Source of the DNA: an uncultured cyanobacterium
Lineage (GTDB): Bacteria; Cyanobacteriota; Cyanobacteriia; Thermostichales; Thermostichaceae
NCBI GenBank assembly: GCA_937944885.1
Contig: CALFBB010000058.1
Span: 1-41,694, forward strand
DNA length: 41,694 nt
Direction of reading: 5' to 3'
Shown: piece after piece, positions 16,251 through 23,098 of the stretch
Layout of the letters: every line of letters begins with the position of its first letter
Numbering within the stretch: position 1 is the first letter of the stretch
Position numbers and translations under genes: made by a program
Notes under the pieces: generated by a model
Database searches by the model: none
What the model was told of the DNA's origin: nothing
What the model saw: the letters and a program-made list of their open reading frames with translations, nothing else

Positions 16251-16655
16251 ATGACGTTAGCCAAAAAATGCTGCCGGAACCCTTTGGGTGGGCTGCTGGT
16301 ACTGGGTTTGCTGTTTGCAGGGATCCCGGCTTGGGGTGAGAATCCTCGTGCTATTAGCATTAATGCCGATGCGCAGGAGGCCAACGCTAATACTGGGGTG
16401 TTTACGGCTATCGGCAATGTCACCCTCAATTTTCCTGCCGAACGCATTACTGCTCGTGCCCAGAGGGCGGTTTACTACAGCCGGGAACAGCGCATTGAAC
16501 TGGAGGGTCAAGTTGTTATCCATCAAGGGGAGAATCGACTGCAGGCGGAAAAGGTTATCTACCACATCGACCAAGGCACAATCCAAGCTGTTCCGGTGGC
16601 GGGGCAACAGGTGGAGTCCATTTATGTTTTGCCGGAACCTGTCCCAAACCCTTAG
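16251..16655 (+). CDS. LptA/OstA-like periplasmic protein
   Basis: 134 residues. Residues 1-30 are a signal peptide (basic start, hydrophobic LLVLGLLFAGIPAWG, cleavage probably after AWG). The rest has the repetitive beta pattern of the OstA/LptA domain: ISINADAQEANANTG, VTLNFPAERITARAQRAVYY, IELEGQVVIHQGENRLQAEKVIYH. LptA-like proteins bridge lipopolysaccharide from inner to outer membrane. ATG at 16251; it starts 36 bases after gvpJ in the same direction and may share its transcript, though it has no known link to gas vesicles. Confidence 0.8.
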   Translation: MTLAKKCCRNPLGGLLVLGLLFAGIPAWGENPRAISINADAQEANANTGVFTAIGNVTLNFPAERITARAQRAVYYSREQRIELEGQVVIHQGENRLQAEKVIYHIDQGTIQAVPVAGQQVESIYVLPEPVPNP

Positions 16656-16698
16656 TTGCAAGCGTGAGTTCTACACTACGGACTTGTGAGGATTCGGT

Positions 16699-16980
16699 TT
16701 AGACGGACAAAAGTAGTTGCTCTTGTTGGCCGTCCTGACCGGTTGAGGCTTGTTGGATGCTACCGGTGAGCCAGTCTGAAGCTTGCTTCCACGTCTGTGT
16801 TGCGTCCTGCCTGGCTGTATCCATGGCTTGCCCACTCCCAACTTTGCTCCCTGGAAAATAGAAGCTTTTGAGCTTGATTGGTACCGGTAGCGGCATTCCC
16901 ATCCCGAGTGGCTCTGCACTGGGAGCACCTTTGCTAGCCCTGTTTGTTGGCTGAATCTTGCTATGGCCTGGTTCGCCCAC
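16699..16980 (-). CDS. Possible small hypothetical protein downstream of ferredoxin
   Basis: A 93-codon frame starting with GTG, 16 bases after the ferredoxin stop on the same strand. The product has a Pro/Lys-rich first half and a helix DATQTWKQASDWLTGSIQQA. No known domain; no good Shine-Dalgarno sequence, and another frame of similar length overlaps it. It sits where slr0149 lies next to the ferredoxin gene slr0148 in Synechocystis, which is the only reason to keep it. It could equally be noise. Confidence 0.3.
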   Translation of the reverse strand: MGEPGHSKIQPTNRASKGAPSAEPLGMGMPLPVPIKLKSFYFPGSKVGSGQAMDTARQDATQTWKQASDWLTGSIQQASTGQDGQQEQLLLSV

Positions 16981-16996
16981 AGGAGGAGATGTAGGC

Positions 16997-17485
16997 TCAA
17001 AACTCTTGGCTGCTTTGGCTCAAAGCTCGTTGGATGTCGAGGTCTAATCCTTTCACCGATTCCAAGACCGAACGGGTGATTAACTTGCCTTCCTGCACTA
17101 GGGTCACCCCCGTTACAGGGTGCAACAATGGCTGCTCTGCCCGCCGGCCAATAAGAGCTTCAATATCCTTGAAGGCATTGATGTACATCCCTGCTGGCAG
17201 TTCCACCACTACCCCTTCTCCTAGGACACGCGCTTGACAGGCAAGGCGAGAATTGGGCTTGCAGGTGGTGATCACCTCTAGGGTGCGTTCTTCCCGCTTA
17301 GTTATGGGTGATAAAGATTCCATCCCTTCTTTGACGTAGACGTGACAGGTAGCACAGAGACCGCGCCCGCCACATTCTTTCAGGACATTCAGCTCCTCCT
17401 GCAGAAGCACCGAGAGCAAGTTGCTATTGGTGGCAATCTCCGATACCTGAGCAATCGGATCCAACCGCACGCGTTTGACCATCAT
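16997..17485 (-). CDS. 2Fe-2S ferredoxin, adrenodoxin-like
   Basis: 162 residues. Cys38, Cys44, Cys47 and Cys83 (ECGGRGLCATC and RLACQ) give the C-x5-C-x2-C-x35-C ligand pattern of vertebrate/bacterial-type 2Fe-2S ferredoxins rather than plant-type PetF; Cys75 is extra. A 70-residue C-terminal extension (IEALIGRRAEQPLLHPVTG) is conserved in cyanobacterial homologues as I remember them. This type corresponds to Synechocystis slr0148, a member of the slr0144-slr0152 operon. Here it is on the same strand as the V4R operon but 4.3 kb away, with hfq and the gvp genes between. Confidence 0.85.
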   Translation of the reverse strand: MMVKRVRLDPIAQVSEIATNSNLLSVLLQEELNVLKECGGRGLCATCHVYVKEGMESLSPITKREERTLEVITTCKPNSRLACQARVLGEGVVVELPAGMYINAFKDIEALIGRRAEQPLLHPVTGVTLVQEGKLITRSVLESVKGLDLDIQRALSQSSQEF

Positions 17486-17643
17486 CCCTCCTCTGTGATG
17501 TTTCTTAACATTAGCTTGCCCATGGGTAGGGATCCCGTTAGCCTTCGCCTCGTATTATTGACTACTCTAATTTGGCCTGTTTTCTGGGGATCTTGACGGG
17601 GAGCAAGCTAAGTTGGAGTTCTCTGTTGATTGTTCATGGCACC

Positions 17644-18489
17644 ATGACGGCTATTCAGTGGTATCCCGGCCATATTGCCAAGGCAATCGGCCAGTTGCGG
17701 GAGCAGTTGCAGCGGGTGGATGTGGTCATTGAGGTGCTGGATGGGCGGATCCCGTTGGCCAGTCGTCACCCTGAGTTGCAGCAGTGGATAGGGGAAAAAC
17801 CCTGTCTCCTGGCCTTAAACAAGGTGGATTGTATTGGCGCAAAGGATTTGAGGGCTTGGCAAGATTGGTTTTTGCAGCAAGGGATCCCGGTGTATCCCAC
17901 CCAAGGTCAGTCGGGAGAAGGGGTGAATCACCTCAGGCAGGCGGCTCTGGAATTGGGAAAATCGGTTAACGAACGGCGCAAGCAGCGGGGGATGCGACCG
18001 CGGGCGATTCGGGCTGTGGTGGTGGGCTTCCCCAATGTCGGTAAATCCGCCCTGCTCAACCGGCTGTTGGGACGGCGGGTGGTGGAAAGTGCGGCTCGAC
18101 CGGGGGTAACACGACAGCTGCGCTGGGTGCGTCTGGGGGGAGAGCTGGATCTTCTGGATTCGCCGGGCATTATCCCTCCTGTTCTGCCGGATCAGCAAGC
18201 AGCCTTTCTCCTGGCCATTTGTGATGATATTGGTGAGGCAGCCTATAGGCCAGAGCGGGTGGCCGCCTATTTTTTGGATCAGGTGCGGGCGGTGCAACCG
18301 CAAGCTGAGGGGATTTTGCAAAAGCGCTACGGCTGGTCGACAGGGATCCCAAGCGGAGAAATGGCCCTGCAGGAGTTGGCAGAACGTCAGTATCAAGGGG
18401 ATCCCGAGCGAGCAGGACGACAAATTCTCAATGATTACCGCAAGGGTCTGTTGGGATCCCTAGCGCTCCAACTCCCTCCGGATGCTTAG
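17644..18489 (+). CDS. rbgA: Ribosome biogenesis GTPase, RbgA/YlqF type
   Basis: 281 residues. Circularly permuted GTPase that acts late in 50S subunit assembly. Motif order is the permuted one: G4 NKVD at 59-62, then G1 GFPNVGKS at 128-135 and G3 DSPG at 172-175. The N-terminus MTAIQWYPGHIAKA is the family signature and fixes the start at the ATG at 17644 rather than 17572. The C-terminal 80 residues form the usual helical domain. Stand-alone gene; the next gene follows after 72 bases. Confidence 0.93.
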   Translation: MTAIQWYPGHIAKAIGQLREQLQRVDVVIEVLDGRIPLASRHPELQQWIGEKPCLLALNKVDCIGAKDLRAWQDWFLQQGIPVYPTQGQSGEGVNHLRQAALELGKSVNERRKQRGMRPRAIRAVVVGFPNVGKSALLNRLLGRRVVESAARPGVTRQLRWVRLGGELDLLDSPGIIPPVLPDQQAAFLLAICDDIGEAAYRPERVAAYFLDQVRAVQPQAEGILQKRYGWSTGIPSGEMALQELAERQYQGDPERAGRQILNDYRKGLLGSLALQLPPDA

Positions 18490-18561
18490 GTAGATAATGC
18501 CCTTCCGCCTAGTGCCAGGTGGGAAGTCGAGCCCGAGGCTTGTGCAAGCAGGGGCTGTACC

Positions 18562-19920
18562 GTGAGTAACAGCTCTAGAATAGAGATTGAGACTATCTTG
18601 GGATCCTTCATGCTCCCTTTGCACATTCCTGCCCTTTCATCTGCTCTTGACTTGGATCAAGGCAAGTGCCAATCCGACCGATGGGATGTTGAGGTGGCAA
18701 TCGTTGGGGCCGGTATGGTGGGATGCACCCTGGCAGTTGCCCTGGGACAAGCTGGTATTCGAGTTGCCTTGATCGAGAGCCGCGATCTGAGTCAAGGTGT
18801 CAGGCCGGATGAGCGGGCTAGTGCTTTGGCCTTAGGTACAGCGCGTATTTTGCAGCGGATTGGAGCTTGGCCCCTGATGCAATCTTGGGGGGTTGCGCCG
18901 GTGCACCGCATTCAGATTTCGGATGGGGAGAGCCTGCTGCGGGTGCAGTTGTGCCGGGAAAGGCTGCAAGCGCCAGCCCTGGGTTACATCGTAGAAAACC
19001 AGATCACCCAAAAAGCGCTATGGCAACGGGTTCGGGAGTGCCCTTCCGTCCAGGTTTTCAGCCCTGTTCAGGTACAAGGGTTTTCTGCCCACCCCGATCA
19101 CATGCAGGTGGAGCTGGCTTGGCAGGGATCCCGGCAAACGTTGCGCACAGCGCTGCTGGTGGGAGCAGATGGAGCCCGTTCCCGCTTACGAGAATGGGCA
19201 GGGATCCGTTCCTCTGGCTGGGGGTACGGTCAGGTGTGTATTGTTTCCACCCTCACCCACGAGTACCCCCATGCCCAGGTAGCCTACGAACGTTTTCATG
19301 CTAGGGGGCCCTTGGCCATTTTGCCCACCACCCATCCTTACCGTAGCTGCGTGGTTTGGACCGTTCCCCAAACGGAGCAAGACCGGGTGATGGCCCTATC
19401 GGAGGTGGAGTTTTTAGGAGCCATTTACCCCTTCTTCGGAGCCCAGTTGGGGGCTCTGCTAGCGGCTTCTCCCAGAACCTGTTATGAACCGCAGCGTTCC
19501 CATGCCCACACCTACATTGCCCCTAGGTTGGCCCTGATTGGGGATGCCGCCCATACCACTCACCCTTTGGGAGGGCAGGGGGCAAACATGGGTATGCGGG
19601 ATGCGGCGGCTTTAGCAACCCTGCTGATTGAGGCGAAAGCTGCAGGTCGGGATCCCGGTGCTCTGGATCTTTTGCAAACCTATGAGCGCTGTCGCCGCCC
19701 AGATAACGCGCTGGTCCTATTCGGAACAAATCTTGCGAATCGCCTCTTCTCCAACCAGGTCTGGCCACTGCTGATTCTGCGTCGCCTGGCCTTGTGGAGT
19801 TTAGAAACTTTGCCTTTACTCAAGCCGGCGTTGATGCGTCAGGCCATGGGGATCCGCTCTCAACACCCGCAATTGCAGGCTCTCCCCCTCTGCAAGGAGC
19901 CCCTGCCCACACTTGTCTAA
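18562..19920 (+). CDS. FAD-dependent aromatic hydroxylase, UbiH/COQ6 family
   Basis: 452 residues. Rossmann FAD motif VAIVGAGMVGC at 46-55, the DG motif LVGADGARSRLR about residue 210, and the GD motif LIGDAAHTTHPLGGQGANMG near 324-343 are complete. The family hydroxylates quinone-precursor rings; cyanobacteria make plastoquinone and tocopherol, so a ring modification in prenylquinone synthesis is likely, but the exact substrate cannot be read from sequence. GTG start at 18562 adds about 45 poorly conserved residues; the ATG at 18610 is an alternative. Soluble or peripheral. Confidence 0.88.
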   Translation: MSNSSRIEIETILGSFMLPLHIPALSSALDLDQGKCQSDRWDVEVAIVGAGMVGCTLAVALGQAGIRVALIESRDLSQGVRPDERASALALGTARILQRIGAWPLMQSWGVAPVHRIQISDGESLLRVQLCRERLQAPALGYIVENQITQKALWQRVRECPSVQVFSPVQVQGFSAHPDHMQVELAWQGSRQTLRTALLVGADGARSRLREWAGIRSSGWGYGQVCIVSTLTHEYPHAQVAYERFHARGPLAILPTTHPYRSCVVWTVPQTEQDRVMALSEVEFLGAIYPFFGAQLGALLAASPRTCYEPQRSHAHTYIAPRLALIGDAAHTTHPLGGQGANMGMRDAAALATLLIEAKAAGRDPGALDLLQTYERCRRPDNALVLFGTNLANRLFSNQVWPLLILRRLALWSLETLPLLKPALMRQAMGIRSQHPQLQALPLCKEPLPTLV

Positions 19921-20090
19921 CCCCGCCTGCTTAAAGGCCCGGAGCGACAAGCCAGTCCTCCAAAAAACCGCCTCATCATCCTTCCCCAGCATTTTGGGTC
20001 AGAAGTGGGGTTAAGCCGCAAAGTTGGGAAAGCCATGGATCCCTGATACAACAGAAACAGTCTTGAGAAACAGTTTTTCCACCCTCCTCC

Positions 20091-20636
20091 ATGCCGGCTA
20101 TTCTTTTGCTCTCGGGTAGTCCTAACGCCAACTCTCGTTCAGAAGCCATTTTGCACCATGCTGCCGGACTCCTACCCGGTCAGGACTTTACCACTTCATT
20201 TGTCTCAGCACGAGATCTCCCCCCTGAGGATCTGGTGCTAGCTAAGTTTGATAGCCCACAGCTTAAGCAGATTCAGGCCCAGGTGGCCCAAGCCGACGGG
20301 ATTCTGATTGCCACCCCAGTTTACAAAGCTTCTTACCCCGGTGTGTTTAAGGCCTTGCTGGATCTGCTTGATCAAGATGCTCTAACAGAAAAAGTGATCC
20401 TACCAATCGCTACGGGGGGAACCTTGGCCCATTTGCTGGCCATTGACTTTGCCATGAAGCCTGTGCTCTCGGTGATGGGAGCAACTACAATCTTGAAGGG
20501 GATTTATATTCTCAGTGCCCAAGTTCAGTTTGGGACAGACGGAAAGCTACAGTTGGAAGCAGAAGTTGAGGAACGGCTGCAGGCAGGCATCCAATCTTTG
20601 GTGGAAGCACTGCAGCGGAATAAAACCGCTCGGTAG
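20091..20636 (+). CDS. ssuE: NADPH-dependent FMN reductase, SsuE type
   Basis: 181 residues. Flavodoxin-like fold: the phosphate loop LSGSPNANSRSEAIL at the N-terminus and the flavin-ring loop TPVYKASYPGVFKALLDLL at about 79-97 match SsuE. SsuE supplies reduced FMN to the alkanesulfonate monooxygenase SsuD in sulfur scavenging. No other ssu gene is in the window, so the partner enzyme is unknown and the symbol is by family. ATG at 20091. A decayed transposon follows 35 bases later. Confidence 0.85.
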   Translation: MPAILLLSGSPNANSRSEAILHHAAGLLPGQDFTTSFVSARDLPPEDLVLAKFDSPQLKQIQAQVAQADGILIATPVYKASYPGVFKALLDLLDQDALTEKVILPIATGGTLAHLLAIDFAMKPVLSVMGATTILKGIYILSAQVQFGTDGKLQLEAEVEERLQAGIQSLVEALQRNKTAR

Positions 20637-20669
20637 CCCCGAGTACGGAGCGGAAAATCTTACCTCACA

Positions 20670-21364
20670 ACGGCTGCTTTTACCTGGAGTATGTGTACGA
20701 AACAACTGGCGCAGGTTGATCTACAGCCCTTGGGATTGACCGCGGCATTGGTAATTGGCTAACTTACATTAATAATGTAGGGACATCAATAATGTAGGGA
20801 CTGGCTCTAGATAGGCGGCATTTGAAGTTGAACAATCCGTGGTACAACAGGAGAGTAGCTATTCTTAGGGAAGGGCAACCCCAAGGTTTTGGGTCAAAAC
20901 AACTGGCGGCAATCACTGAAAAACGCAACTGCCAAATGCGGGATGCTACCCACAAAGCAGCAAGATTTATTGTCAACCACTGCTTGGAGCACTCAATCGG
21001 CGCACAAATCGGCACAATTGTCTTTGGTTGGAATCCCCGGCAAAAAGATGGTGCAAATATAGAAGCCAAAACCAATCAGCAGTTTGTTCAGATTCCGACC
21101 CGTCGGCTAAAGGAACGGATCTGGCAACTCCGCCAGCAATACGGAATCCGGTTTATTGAAACGGAAGAATCTTACACTTCCCAAGCCAGTTTTCTCGATA
21201 ACGATGTTCTTCCCAAATGCAGTAAAAGATCCGACGGATGGAAACCATCAGGTTGTCAAGAAAAACAAGAGTTGTATCTTACTTGCTGGGGTTGGCCTAT
21301 CAACGCTGATGCCAACAGGGCAGCCAATATCTTGAGGAAAGTAACAGCAATGCAGAGTCATTAG
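20670..21364 (+). pseudogene. TnpB (IS200/IS605 family), truncated and frameshifted
   Basis: The first readable part is LGIDRGIGNWLT (20730-20766), the RuvC I motif with its catalytic Asp. Reading then breaks at a 17-base tandem duplication. A 180-codon open stretch from 20822 continues with KAARFIVNHCLEH, IETEESYTSQASFLD (RuvC II Glu and first part of the finger) and WGWPINADANRAANILRKV (RuvC III Asp). The N-terminal half of TnpB (about 180 residues) and the left end are missing. Without tnpA nearby it cannot move by itself. Confidence 0.8.
20765..20800 (+). repeat. Short tandem duplication inside the TnpB relic
   Basis: The block AATAATGTAGGGAC occurs twice, about 17 bases apart, between 20768 and 20800, introducing the frame break between RuvC I and the rest of the gene. 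Confidence 0.6.
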
Positions 21365-21407
21365 AGGCGCATTGACAGGGCCTTTGAAGGTCCATCTTGG
21401 GTCTGTT

Positions 21408-21443
21408 CAAGAATCCTCGGCACTTTAGTGCGGGGAGTGTTAA
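21408..21443 (+). repeat. Right-end hairpin of the second TnpB relic
   Basis: CCTCGGCAC and GTGCGGGG pair around TTTA (21415-21435) with one G-U wobble and one bulge; the flanks TCAAGAAT and GAGTGTTAAG resemble the right ends of cyanobacterial IS200/IS605 elements. In an active element this would be the 3' scaffold of the omega RNA and the guide would begin directly after it. It lies 44 bases after the tnpB stop. Confidence 0.55.
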
Positions 21444-21509
21444 GTTCTTTCCACCACACCAGTGGAGTTCCGATCGATATTACCCACTCACCGAGATTAA
21501 CGACAGCCT

Positions 21510-22460
21510 GTGCAAATTCAAATTCGTCACCGACTCGAATATCGCTACAGCAGCCCAGTCCAGTTGGAACCGCACACACTGCGACTGCGACCTCGCTGCG
21601 ACGGGATCCAAACCCTCTTGGCCTTTGAATTGCAAGTGGATCCCCTCCCTGTTGGTCGATCTGCACTGGTGGATTTAGAGGGTAACAGTACCGACCAAGT
21701 TTGGTTTGGGTATCCGACGGAATACCTGTGTATCCAGGCCCAGGCTGCCGTCCAAACTTGGCGACACAATCCCTTTGACTACCTGCTGTTGGACTGGGCC
21801 ACCCACCTGCCCATCGACTACCCAAGTACCCTGGTAGCTCAGCTACAGCCCTATCTCATCCGGCCAACTGAGGCGACTGTGCAAGCCCTTGCCTGGGAAG
21901 TTTGGGATCAGGTGCAGGGAAACAGCACCGCTTTTTTGCAGCAGTTGAACCAACGTATCCACGGCGAGTGCCGCTATATTCTGCGGGAAAAAGGGGATCC
22001 CTGGCCGGCTAGCCTCACCTGGCAGCGGAGAACCGGCTCCTGTCGCGATTTGACCCTGCTGTTTATGGAAGTATGCCGCACGGTAGGCTTGGCAGCCCGA
22101 TTTGTCAGTGGCTATGTTGCTACGCAACAGCAGCCCAGCCAAGCAAGCGGGCCAGAGTTGACCGAAGACGCTGATCAAACCCAATCGGATCCTACTTCTG
22201 GTCATCTCCATGCTTGGGCAGAAGTGTATTTGCCAGGGGCAGGATGGCGAGGGTTTGACCCCACTCAGGGGTTAGCGGTTGCCGATCAACACATCGCCTT
22301 GGCTGCCAGTGCTTATCCCGCTGGTGCGGCCCCCATCAGTGGTCATTGGTTAGGACGGGGCATTCAAAGCAACCTGCACTACAGCATCGACCTGAAAGTT
22401 AACAGCAATGCTCATAGCCAAGTCCAACCGGCTTCCAGAAGTGGTTTACCTCCAGCTTAA
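21510..22460 (+). CDS. Transglutaminase-like (papain-fold) protein
   Basis: 316 residues. The N-terminal half is the beta-rich domain found in bacterial transglutaminase-like proteins (QIRHRLEYRYSSPVQLEPHTLRLRPR). The catalytic core follows with a full Cys-His-Asp triad: Cys178 in TGSCRDLT, His234 in LHAWAEVYLPG and Asp250 in GFDPTQG. Such proteins are probably proteases or amidases; substrate unknown. No signal peptide, so cytosolic. GTG start at 21510. Between the relic element and this gene no promoter was evident, so the element may have landed in its upstream region. Confidence 0.85.
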   Translation: MQIQIRHRLEYRYSSPVQLEPHTLRLRPRCDGIQTLLAFELQVDPLPVGRSALVDLEGNSTDQVWFGYPTEYLCIQAQAAVQTWRHNPFDYLLLDWATHLPIDYPSTLVAQLQPYLIRPTEATVQALAWEVWDQVQGNSTAFLQQLNQRIHGECRYILREKGDPWPASLTWQRRTGSCRDLTLLFMEVCRTVGLAARFVSGYVATQQQPSQASGPELTEDADQTQSDPTSGHLHAWAEVYLPGAGWRGFDPTQGLAVADQHIALAASAYPAGAAPISGHWLGRGIQSNLHYSIDLKVNSNAHSQVQPASRSGLPPA

Positions 22461-22591
22461 TTTAATAAAGCATAGAAAAATTGGAGCCTGACCGGAGGTT
22501 TTATCTGAAAAAGTGTCTGGCTGGATCCCAAAGCGACGGTGTAAGATAACGAAGTTTAGTCAAGCTTTAGAGAGTTTGTCGAGGGATCCCG

Positions 22592-23098
22592 TTGACGCCG
22601 TCTATTGATGTTTTTCCCAGTGTCGATACGTTTTTACAGGAGCTGGCTGCTATTCAGCAGGTGGGGCCGAAGCGAATTGCCATCCTGGGCAGTCGTCATG
22701 TGCCCATTACCCACCAGTATTTGATTGAGACCCTTAGCTATGCTCTTGCCCTGACCGGTAATCACATCCTTACCTCGGGGGCAATTGGCACCAATCTGGC
22801 AGTGATCCGTGGGGCAATGCGAGCGGATACGAAGTCCCTAACCGTAATCCTGCCCCAGAGTTTGGAACGTCAGCCGGCGGAGTCGCGGGCCAGCCTAGAG
22901 CAGGTGCTGCACCTAGTAGAGCATCCAGAGAATGACCATCTGCCTTTGGCAGAGGCCAGTCACCTGTGCAATCTCGAGATCATCAGCAAGTGTCAGCAGT
23001 TGATTTGCTTTGTTTTCCACGACAGTGTCACCCTGTTGGAGGCCTGTAAGCATGCAGAAGATCAACACAAGTTGGTAACCCTTTTTTATTTCGATTGA
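22592..23098 (+). CDS. DprA/LOG-like Rossmann protein
   Basis: 168 residues. A Rossmann-type fold with RIAILGSRHVPI near the start and LTSGAIGTNLAVIRGAM in the middle matches the core of DprA/Smf and the related SLOG-type nucleotide-binding proteins. It lacks the extra domains of full DprA (about 300-370 residues), so a role in loading RecA on incoming DNA is uncertain. TTG start with GAGGGA upstream. Convergent with the DHH-CBS-CCA gene, the two stop regions overlapping by 13 bases. Confidence 0.7.
   Translation: MTPSIDVFPSVDTFLQELAAIQQVGPKRIAILGSRHVPITHQYLIETLSYALALTGNHILTSGAIGTNLAVIRGAMRADTKSLTVILPQSLERQPAESRASLEQVLHLVEHPENDHLPLAEASHLCNLEIISKCQQLICFVFHDSVTLLEACKHAEDQHKLVTLFYFD

Noticed and set aside
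17815-18423. 202-residue minus-strand frame
   Set aside because: Antisense to rbgA, which carries all the GTPase motifs.
21361-21825. 154-residue minus-strand frame
   Set aside because: Overlaps the transglutaminase gene and the transposon right end; no domain seen.
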